30,284 nucleotides of DNA from Verrucomicrobia bacterium UBA3841 (GTDB lineage: Bacteria > Verrucomicrobiota > Kiritimatiellia > RFP12 > UBA1067), in contig DGHT01000064.1 in assembly GCA_002392765.1 (NCBI GenBank), positions 1-30,284 on the forward strand, read 5' to 3'. Within the stretch, counting starts at the first letter, position 1, and every line of letters starts with the position of its first letter. This document shows positions 24,460 through 30,284 of the stretch, piece after piece. The notes below the pieces were generated by a model, which searched no databases, was not told where the DNA came from, and saw only the letters and a list, made by a program, of their open reading frames with translations. Position numbers and translations under genes: made by a program.

Positions 24460-26181
24460 TCAGTTGCCGTGCCTTCTCATCTGCCGCGTCTCGACGGGCG
24501 GCTCGACAACGACAGTCTCGGCCGCTTTGGTCTCCCTGCGGATCATGTACATCTGGACGATGCTGAGAACCTGCGAAAGCGTCCAGTAGAGAGACAGCGC
24601 GGAGGCGAAATTGTAGAACATCACAAGCATCATCAGCGGCATGAACACGGTCATCATCCGCTGCTGGCTCTGGTCGCCGGCGGTCGGCGTGAGCTTGCTC
24701 TGCAGATACATCGTGAGCGCCATGAGAAGCGGCAGGATGTTCAATCCGCCGAACGGGAACCAGGACGCGAACAGGTGTTCGGGCTCGGACAGGTCGCCGA
24801 TCCACAGGAACGGCGCGTACCTCAGTTCGACCGCGGACCTTAGAACATTGAAAAGCGCGATGAACACGGGAATCTGCACGAGCATCGGCAGACAGGAACT
24901 TAGGGGATTCACCTTCTTTTCCCTGTATAGCGCCCAAGTCTCCTGCTGCAGGCGCTGCGGGTTGTCCTTGTACTTCGCCTGAATTTCCTTCATCAGCGGC
25001 TGGATTTCCTGCATCTTGCGCATGCCTTCGGTGGACTTGCGCGTCAGCGGCCAGAACAGGAGGCGGACGAGAACGGTCAGGAATACGACGGCCCAGCCGT
25101 AGCTGACCGGGACGAACCTGTGGAACGTCTCGAGCAGCCAGACTACAGGATAGCATATCCAGCGCCACATTCCGAACTCCATCACGTCCTTCATGCCGAG
25201 ATCCCAGAGGACGGACTGCTTCTTGGGGCCGAGGAAGAAATCGAAATGTCTCTCGCGCCCGGCGTTTGAAAAGATTATAGAGGCGGTCACGCAGGAAAGC
25301 CGGTTGCCCTTCGAAGGATCCCTGACGACGGTGGCGGAGAAGCCCTGGTTTTTCTCGGACGAACCGGTGAGAGCCGTCACAAAGAACCTGTCCTTCAGGG
25401 CGAGCCATTCCACGGGGCTGCGGTCCTCGGCGCTGGCGAGCGGCGGAAGGCCCTGCACGTCGGACCCTCCGCACGAACAACCGCCGGGCGTCGCGCCCGC
25501 CAGAAGAGGCTTGACGGTGGTGTCGTCATCGTCGTGGTGCACGACCCCGCCGCCCTTGTCGCCGGACTTCCACGTGTCGATGCCGAGCGTGTCATTATCC
25601 TTCGGCCCCATGCTCATCACGCCGACCGACAGTCTGTTTTCGCCTGAAAGCGGTACGCCGTCGGCGAACACGTCGTCGAACGAAACCTTGTAGCCGTCAC
25701 CGACAGATATGCGCCTTGTGAGATACGCGTTTTTCAAAACGACGTGGCGGTCCCCTTTTTCGACGATTTCATACGGCGCGTCGTGGGCGATCGACGGGAT
25801 GCCGGACAGCGCGCCGAGCGGCGCCGGGGAATAATCGAACTCCAGCGCGGGATTCGAATCCGAAACGTCGCCGGGACCTTTCGCATAGCCGGGAAGACGC
25901 GCCTTTTTCACGGAGGCGCCCCAGGTCGTCACAGAAATCATAAGGTTGGCGTCGCCGATTTCGACTGTCTGCTCGTCCGGTTTGGGCGCGGCGGGAGTTT
26001 CGCGCTCCTGCGCGACTGCGGCCGGTTCGGCGGGCGCGGCGGGAGTTTCGCGCTCCTGCGCGACTGCGGCAGCCGGCGCCTCTTCGCGCGGCTGCTCTTT
26101 CTTTTCTCCGCCCGAACGGAAGAAACACCAGACGAGCAGAATGCCTATTGCAAGACTTATGATTTTTTCCTGTTTATTCAT
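24460..26181 (-). CDS. yidC: Membrane protein insertase YidC
   Basis: A 573-aa YidC of the long Gram-negative type. It has an N-terminal anchor (KIISLAIGILLVWCFF), a linker, a periplasmic beta-rich domain (about 75-330) and the conserved C-terminal insertase domain from about 350 (YGWAVVFLTVLVRLLFWPL, EIQAKYKDNPQRLQQE, LSSCLPMLVQIPVFIALF). It inserts proteins into the inner membrane alone or with SecYEG. The linker has a tandem repeat of about 16 residues (VAQERETPAAPAEP twice, near 25988-26070). Start ATG 26181 overlaps the yidD stop by eight bases and follows GAGGAA. Confidence 0.95.
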   Translation of the reverse strand: MNKQEKIISLAIGILLVWCFFRSGGEKKEQPREEAPAAAVAQERETPAAPAEPAAVAQERETPAAPKPDEQTVEIGDANLMISVTTWGASVKKARLPGYAKGPGDVSDSNPALEFDYSPAPLGALSGIPSIAHDAPYEIVEKGDRHVVLKNAYLTRRISVGDGYKVSFDDVFADGVPLSGENRLSVGVMSMGPKDNDTLGIDTWKSGDKGGGVVHHDDDDTTVKPLLAGATPGGCSCGGSDVQGLPPLASAEDRSPVEWLALKDRFFVTALTGSSEKNQGFSATVVRDPSKGNRLSCVTASIIFSNAGRERHFDFFLGPKKQSVLWDLGMKDVMEFGMWRWICYPVVWLLETFHRFVPVSYGWAVVFLTVLVRLLFWPLTRKSTEGMRKMQEIQPLMKEIQAKYKDNPQRLQQETWALYREKKVNPLSSCLPMLVQIPVFIALFNVLRSAVELRYAPFLWIGDLSEPEHLFASWFPFGGLNILPLLMALTMYLQSKLTPTAGDQSQQRMMTVFMPLMMLVMFYNFASALSLYWTLSQVLSIVQMYMIRRETKAAETVVVEPPVETRQMRRHGN

Positions 26182-26446
26182 ATTGCATATTCCTCGGATT
26201 GCGCCATCTGCCTGTCGGAGGGACGGGGTCGTAACCGCTCGGCCCGAAGGGATGGCATCTTAAAAGCCTCCATGTTCCCAACAACAATCCTTTCACCGGT
26301 CCGTGCGTCTTCAGCGCACCTATCATGTAAGCCGAACAGCTCGGCTCGAAACGGCAGCATCCGCGAAACAGAGGGGAGAGGACGATCTGATACGCCCTTA
26401 CGGCCGCTATCATCGCTTCCGAGCAAGCGCGCGAGAGAAAATGCAT
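26174..26446 (-). CDS. yidD: Membrane protein insertion efficiency factor YidD
   Basis: A 90-aa YidD. It carries YQIVLSPLFRGCCRFEPSCS, the Cys-containing signature of the family, and WRLLRCHPFGPSGYDPVP near the end. It is thought to help YidC insert proteins. The start is ATG 26446, with GGAGG nine bases upstream inside rnpA; the larger open frame is rnpA out of frame. It overlaps rnpA by 37 bases and yidC by eight. Confidence 0.93.
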   Translation of the reverse strand: MHFLSRACSEAMIAAVRAYQIVLSPLFRGCCRFEPSCSAYMIGALKTHGPVKGLLLGTWRLLRCHPFGPSGYDPVPPTGRWRNPRNMQYE

Positions 26447-26748
26447 TTCATGTCCTCCATCACTTCGGGACATTTCTTGCCTGCGATACCCTTCTTGGCG
26501 GCGAAAACCCAGGAGAGCGACTCTGGCGCCTCCCCCGATCCGGCAAGAAGCCTGTAGGACTCGCGCATCAAACGTTTCGCCCTGTTGCGATCCACTGCAT
26601 CGTGGAAGGTTTTTTTGGAAACGACAACGCCGGCCTGTCGGTCGGCGTTTCCGATTGCGGATTTCCACGCGACAAGCAGACGCCCGTGCAACGGCCGTCC
26701 GCCGTCGAAGACCTTCCTGTACTCGGCGCCGGGAAGCCGCGTGGACAT
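26410..26748 (-). CDS. rnpA: Ribonuclease P protein component
   Basis: A 112-aa RnpA, the protein subunit that helps the RNase P RNA trim tRNA 5' ends. It begins MSTRLPGAEYRKVFDGG and carries the family signature DRNRAKRLMRESYR. Length is typical. It starts eight bases after the rpmH stop; AAGG is only two bases from the ATG, so translation probably depends on coupling to rpmH. Its 3' end contains the start of yidD. Confidence 0.93.
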   Translation of the reverse strand: MSTRLPGAEYRKVFDGGRPLHGRLLVAWKSAIGNADRQAGVVVSKKTFHDAVDRNRAKRLMRESYRLLAGSGEAPESLSWVFAAKKGIAGKKCPEVMEDMKCIFSRALARKR

Positions 26749-26756
26749 GACCTTCG

Positions 26757-26894
26757 TCAGACCTGCGTGAGACGCTTGCGTCCCTTCGCCCGGCGAGAGG
26801 CGAGAACCTTCCTGCCGCCCTTGGTCGCCTTGCGGGCGCGGTATCCGATTTTCCTTTTTCTCTTCAGCTTCGAGGGCTGCCATGTCATCTTCAT
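26757..26894 (-). CDS. rpmH: 50S ribosomal protein L34
   Basis: A 45-aa protein beginning MKMTWQPSKLKRKRKIGYRA and ending GRKRLTQV. It is strongly basic, and the pattern TWQPSK.KR.R..GYRAR is that of L34. The AAGGA ribosome site is 11 bases upstream of ATG 26894. It is the first gene of the rpmH-rnpA-yidD-yidC block, whose order is widely conserved in bacteria. Confidence 0.95.
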   Translation of the reverse strand: MKMTWQPSKLKRKRKIGYRARKATKGGRKVLASRRAKGRKRLTQV

Positions 26895-26931
26895 GATTTA
26901 TTTGTTCCTTTCGGTCTTTAAATGAGATTAA

Positions 26932-26960
26932 ATTATATCATATTGACGGCAATTCGGCAA
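26932..26960 (-). promoter_or_regulatory. Promoter of the rpmH operon
   Basis: On the minus strand: -35 TTGCCG (26960-26955), a 17-base spacer and -10 TATAAT (26937-26932), giving a start near 26925 and a leader of about 30 bases. The -10 context CAATATGATATAATTT is nearly the same as that of the promoter at 28534-28562. Confidence 0.7.
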
Positions 26961-27037
26961 TAACATTTTTGACACGGCGGAAATCGAGCTCGAGACCGGT
27001 GAATTGTGGAGATGAGCCCGGGAATTGCGCATCCGCG

Positions 27038-28489
27038 TCAGGAATGCGGCCAGATGGGAGCGACCAGAGGCTCCGAAGAACGGCCGAAGCAGTTGCGCGC
27101 GCGCACTTCGATCGAGCAGGCCTTGCCTTTGGGCAGTTCCTCTACATTGAACCAGAAACGCTGGCGCGGCGGTTCGAACTTCGCCATCTTCGGATACGCG
27201 GGCGAAAAGAAGTACTTGACGAGAGGCTTGGAGCCGTCTTTCGGCACGGCGCGGATTTCGTAGTCGAACACGCGCGAACCTTTAGGCACGACGGCGGACG
27301 GGAACTCGCAATTCAGCACGATCGTCCAGTGGCCGGTTCTGTTTTCCGTGTTGCGCGTCTCGATATCGAGCGCGGCGCCGGACGGGAAATGCGGAACAGG
27401 CGCAGAATCGTCGCGCACGCCCGCGGCGTATGGTTGAAGCTGCGCACCGTGCGCGAGCGGCACGACCCAGGCCGGAGCGCCTTCGTCGTCCTCTTCGACG
27501 TCATGGCGGTCGATAACGATCTTGTCGGGCCAGACGCTCACGACATACCCTTCACCCCCGCGCAGGTCGCGGCGGACGGGGATCGTCTGCATGGTCTGCT
27601 TCGATTTTCCTTTGCGGTCGCCGGCGCCGTTTTCGTGAGGGGGTTCCTTGGGGAGGGAGGCATAGGACAGCGACGGCGTCCCGATTGCGGTGAATTCGCC
27701 CTGCCAAATCTGCCGCTCGTCGACGAACGGACGGTGGGTGTGTCCCGTGAACGCGACGCAGTTCGGGAAGGAATCGAGCACCGGCTTCGCGGTGCCGTTG
27801 TCGCTCCATCCGAAACTGTCGACTGTCGTGCCCTTTATTGGAAGATGCTGGAAGAAGAAGAAAGGCTTGCCGTTCCTGAACCGGTCCGCGTTTTTCTCCA
27901 TCCATCGCGCCAAATGGCTGCTGCCGCCGCTTTCGAACTCGGCCGAAACGAAATCGTACCCCTTGACGGTACGGCAGCGAATCCAGTCGAAGTCCTCGCC
28001 GAACACGGCTTTCCATCCTTCGGCGAATTTTTCAAGGGGCTCTTTCGAGCGTATGCAAAGAGCTTCGGCTTCGGAATAGCCGTTGGCGCGCATCTCGACA
28101 GTCATGTCGCCGTAGCCCCAGCCGTCGAAATCGTGGTTGCCGGAACAGAAAAGCGGCACGACGTCCGTGCCGGCGAAAACCCTGTCCCATGTCTGCTTGA
28201 CGTAGACCAGGCCGGACTTGAGACCCCAATCGGTAAGATCGCCGGGAATCACAACGGCGTCTACGCCGCGTTTGCGGAACTGCCTGAGCGCACGCTCGAG
28301 CATGCGGCACGATTTTGGAGTCGTGATATGAATGTCGCTGATGACGCCGAATTTCAGATCCGGCGATCCGAAGAAGATGTTCGTCCGGCAGCCGGACAGC
28401 AGAAACGCCGCTCCGGCCGTCAAAATGAATTCGCGGCGGCTTTGGACCAGTCTATCCACCTCGGACTTTGTTTTGCAAAACGGTTTCAT
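27038..28489 (-). CDS. Tat-signal lipoprotein, calcineurin-like metallophosphoesterase
   Basis: A 483-aa exported phosphoesterase. The N-terminus has a twin-arginine segment and lipobox (SRREFILTAGAAFLLSGC), so it is probably exported by Tat and lipidated. The metal-binding motifs of the family are in order: DIHI (near residue 52), GDLTDWG, SGNHDFDGWG, QHLP and GHTHRP. A beta-rich C-terminal domain of about 160 residues follows. Such enzymes hydrolyse phosphomono- or diesters; the substrate is unknown. ATG 28489 follows AAGGAG by nine bases, and it has its own promoter. Confidence 0.87.
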   Translation of the reverse strand: MKPFCKTKSEVDRLVQSRREFILTAGAAFLLSGCRTNIFFGSPDLKFGVISDIHITTPKSCRMLERALRQFRKRGVDAVVIPGDLTDWGLKSGLVYVKQTWDRVFAGTDVVPLFCSGNHDFDGWGYGDMTVEMRANGYSEAEALCIRSKEPLEKFAEGWKAVFGEDFDWIRCRTVKGYDFVSAEFESGGSSHLARWMEKNADRFRNGKPFFFFQHLPIKGTTVDSFGWSDNGTAKPVLDSFPNCVAFTGHTHRPFVDERQIWQGEFTAIGTPSLSYASLPKEPPHENGAGDRKGKSKQTMQTIPVRRDLRGGEGYVVSVWPDKIVIDRHDVEEDDEGAPAWVVPLAHGAQLQPYAAGVRDDSAPVPHFPSGAALDIETRNTENRTGHWTIVLNCEFPSAVVPKGSRVFDYEIRAVPKDGSKPLVKYFFSPAYPKMAKFEPPRQRFWFNVEELPKGKACSIEVRARNCFGRSSEPLVAPIWPHS

Positions 28490-28936
28490 CCTTAGAATCT
28501 CCTTGCATTGACATCTTGTTTATTGCATGAAAAATTATCTCATATTGTCGCCAAACCGTCAAGAACGAAATTAGCCCGTTGAACTTCGCCACATCCTTGT
28601 CGGTGACGGCGCGGGCGAGTTCGATGCCTCGCCCATGTTCGCCGGGGTTCATCTTGATTGCCTTGAGCTGTCCATTCGCACGCATCTTCGCAGAGTACAC
28701 GTCGGTCGAGCCGAGCCTGTCCACCGTGCCGTCCGGCTTGAAGGTGGTCCTGGCGTCGGTGTGTCCGCTTGCGGTCTGCTTGTCGGCTATGCCGCCCAGC
28801 CCGTCCTGCACGTTCCCGATGGCGATGTCGGCGTCCTGCGCTCCCTCGCGCAAGCGTTCGCATACCCGCAAATCCACTCAAGATACTCGTCGTGCCACGA
28901 CTGCTTGAACTCTATCGTTTGTGTCTTTTTCTTCAT
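28452..28936 (-). pseudogene. Truncated AlbA_2-type (Schlafen-like) gene joined to unrelated sequence
   Basis: From ATG 28936 (AAGG seven bases upstream) the frame reads MKKKTQTIEFKQSWHDEYLE then WICGYANA, the start of AlbA_2/AAA_4-type regulators. The expected continuation (QGG.L.IG.DD) is missing and the frame soon stops. From about 28877 another frame continues (DADIAIGNVQDGLGGIADKQ, GSTDVYSAKMRANGQLKAIK) that does not look like AlbA_2; it runs on to 28452, with its last part overlapping the promoter and start of the phosphoesterase gene. It looks like a deletion fusion of two genes. The end of the second remnant is uncertain, probably near 28580. Confidence 0.55.
28534..28562 (-). promoter_or_regulatory. 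Promoter of the metallophosphoesterase gene
   Basis: On the minus strand: -35 TTGACG (28562-28557), a 17-base spacer and -10 GATAAT (28539-28534), giving a start near 28527, about 38 bases ahead of the ATG. It lies within the tail of the upstream gene remnant. Confidence 0.75.
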
Positions 28937-28955
28937 CACCATACCTTTTCAGAAG

Positions 28956-28986
28956 ATTATACCACACTGCCGCCATCTGCCGTCAA
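28956..28986 (-). promoter_or_regulatory. Promoter left ahead of the truncated AlbA_2 gene
   Basis: On the minus strand: -35 TTGACG (28986-28981) and a perfect -10 TATAAT (28961-28956) with a 19-base spacer. The start would be near 28949, just upstream of the ATG at 28936 or 28942. The -35 box overlaps the stop codon of the remnant at 28983-29162. Confidence 0.5.
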
Positions 28987-29162
28987 ACTTCATCCGTCGG
29001 CCTGCGCAGCTCTTCGCGGATGCGCCCGGCCTCTTCCTCGTCACCATGCATGACGGCATACTCGAGCAAGGCGCCTGGCCCGCCGTAGCGCACGCGCGAA
29101 GGCGGCTCAAGTCGCTTGATCGCCTCGTACTTGTCCTCCGTAGCGCGCAGCGCGAAGGAGGA
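28983..29162 (-). pseudogene. Orphan C-terminal coding remnant (about 59 codons)
   Basis: One minus-strand frame, open after a TGA at 29165-29163, ends in a TGA at 28985-28983. It reads like protein: ATEDKYEAIKRLEPPSRVRY, GALLEYAVMHGDEEEAGRIR and ELRRPTDEV. There is no start codon or ribosome site. It is probably the tail of a lost gene; the family is not recognised. Confidence 0.45.
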
Positions 29163-29208
29163 TCATCTCTCTGCGGCATCGCCATAGTCTCTATTTCACC
29201 TCTTCTAT

Positions 29209-29706
29209 TCAACCGATGGGGCCAGTTCCTCTCGCCTCTCCTTGTAAACATATCATGTTGGCAACTGGAAACGTGGCGACGAGCCTTGCAAGACTACCGC
29301 CGGGATCAAGTGAGCCAAGGACGAGGGACGTGCAGTTGGCGAGAATCCAGCGGTTGCGGGCGGTGGCGGTAGCGGCGGAAGCACGGGTAGCGGAAATAGG
29401 CGAAACGATCAGGAGTCGACCAAGACCGACTGGATCGCGCAACTCTTCTGGTATGGTTTTCCACAACGAACGGGCGAGGACAAGGATGATCGGCACCCTG
29501 CCGCGAAGAAGGAACTTGAGCACGTCCTTTTCCAGCGGACTCTGGAATCCGCTGACGACGCATGTTTCGGCATCGCGAATCTTCTCCGCCCACTCGTAGC
29601 ACTTCAACACGTCGGCGGCTGAAATTCGCCGCGACGAAAGGAACGCCACCTTGTCCGGGAGGTCAAGTAGCGCCGCATTGCCGATCATCTGGAGGTTCGC
29701 TGTCAT
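29209..29706 (-). CDS. DprA-like (SMF/Rossmann-fold) protein
   Basis: A 165-aa protein with the pattern of small DprA-like proteins: QMIGNAALLDLPDKVAFLSS, VLKCYEWAEKIRDAETCVVS, GFQSPLEKDVLKFLLRG and RLLIVSPISA. DprA proper loads RecA on incoming DNA; the role of these short relatives is unclear, and some sit in defence loci. ATG 29706 lies one base after the stop of the Fic gene (TGA-C-ATG), so the two are translationally coupled. The last 15 residues (QGEARGTGPIG) look unlike the family, so the C-terminus may be truncated. Confidence 0.7.
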   Translation of the reverse strand: MTANLQMIGNAALLDLPDKVAFLSSRRISAADVLKCYEWAEKIRDAETCVVSGFQSPLEKDVLKFLLRGRVPIILVLARSLWKTIPEELRDPVGLGRLLIVSPISATRASAATATARNRWILANCTSLVLGSLDPGGSLARLVATFPVANMICLQGEARGTGPIG

Positions 29707-29707
29707 G

Positions 29708-30284
29708 TCAGATGGCAAAATAACCGCCGTTCTTCGGCGCGCCGCGGAACTCGATCTTGCCGGAATCCTTCAATGTCCGTACATATCGTTCGACGGTCTG
29801 CACGCTCTTCCCGATCAAGGTTGCCAGTTCATTCGCCCGTTTCCCGGGGTAGGTCGCGATCACGTCTAAAAGTGCGTTTACTCCCTCATTTACTCCCTCA
29901 TCATTTGTACGTTTTACTCCCTCATCATCTAATGCGATGGATTGCCCCATCAGCCGCAGAAGCTCCTTCTGCGTCTCGCAGACGCGATCGCGAATGAATC
30001 GCACGAACGGCGCGGGAGTCCGTCCGGCCTTGTCCAGCGTCGCAATGTACTCATGACGGCAGATTGGCGGAATGATCGCAAGCGACCAACCGGCCCTGAG
30101 CAAAGCAAGGTTCATCAAAAGCCTGGCGACGCGGCCGTTCCCGTCCACAAAGGGATGAATGCAAACGAACTTCTGGTGGACAAGCGCGGCAAACTCGACA
30201 GGATGCAACCGCCCCTCGTTGGCCGCCATCCATCGGACAAATTCCGCCATCAGCGCAGACACCTTCTCCGGCGCAGGCAAGACG
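29708..30284 (-). CDS. Fic-family protein (5' end off the right edge)
   Basis: About 190 codons of the C-terminal part of a Fic protein, which transfers AMP or a similar group to target proteins. The active-site motif HPFVDGNGR is complete, including the catalytic His. After the Fic fold come an acidic-polar linker with a short repeat (DEGVKRTNDEGVNEGVN) and a winged-helix domain (ANELATLIGKSVQTVERYVR). The frame is open to the window edge; the TTG at 30280 is not a convincing start. The helical inhibitory segment, if present, would be beyond the edge. A DprA-like gene follows directly. Confidence 0.9.
   Translation of the reverse strand, partial: VLPAPEKVSALMAEFVRWMAANEGRLHPVEFAALVHQKFVCIHPFVDGNGRVARLLMNLALLRAGWSLAIIPPICRHEYIATLDKAGRTPAPFVRFIRDRVCETQKELLRLMGQSIALDDEGVKRTNDEGVNEGVNALLDVIATYPGKRANELATLIGKSVQTVERYVRTLKDSGKIEFRGAPKNGGYFAI

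Overview
The window looks like a chromosomal segment of a fairly GC-rich bacterium. The order rpmH-rnpA-yidD-yidC, the dispersed 'GTGVPPV'-type repeats and the overall gene style suggest the PVC superphylum, possibly a gut Kiritimatiellota relative. The taxonomic guess is inference and is not tested here. Both edges cut genes: an ASCH-domain gene on the left and a Fic gene on the right.

Positions 1-14,490 (all minus strand) form a defence island. Read in the direction of transcription, the compact operon runs: a GHKL/MORC-like ATPase, a 254-aa orphan, a YhcG/DUF1016 PD-(D/E)xK nuclease, a 242-aa orphan, a C5-cytosine methyltransferase, a McrB-like AAA+ protein with an N-terminal PUA/EVE-like region, an exported protein built of four near-identical 135-residue repeats (probable OB folds), and a DUF2357/McrC-type nuclease. 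Most stop/start pairs overlap by 1-11 bases, so the genes are probably translationally coupled. The methyltransferase, McrB and McrC set resembles LlaJI/BsuMI-type restriction-modification. The ATPase pair, the YhcG nuclease and the repeat protein are additions I do not recognise as one described system. Downstream lie a second, broken YhcG gene with a dispersed repeat at its 5' end, and the partial ASCH gene. A base-composition dip from about 7.8 to 10.3 kb begins and ends inside genes, which suggests exchange of a specificity cassette.

Positions 14,491-15,003 are intergenic. A minus-strand -10 box, a GC-rich hairpin and tRNA-like fragments make a possible leader RNA for the defence operon. 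A good plus-strand promoter drives the next operon. Positions 15,004-19,347 (plus) are a sugar-acid catabolic operon: an SDR dehydrogenase, an MFS transporter, a galactonate-dehydratase-like enolase-superfamily enzyme and a beta-propeller lactonase. Together these could oxidise a sugar to a lactone, open it and dehydrate it. No aldolase or kinase is present. A 117-bp tandem repeat follows at 19,372-19,653.

Positions 19,690-26,894 (minus) are a housekeeping run: rpmH, rnpA, yidD, yidC, a ClC-type channel, a 653-aa protein of unknown function, a DppB-like permease and a PncC/CinA C-terminal amidohydrolase. Positions 27,038-28,489 (minus) encode a Tat-signal lipoprotein metallophosphoesterase with its own promoter. 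Positions 28,490-30,284 (minus) hold gene debris (a truncated AlbA_2-type gene and an orphan C-terminus), a DprA-like protein and the partial Fic gene.
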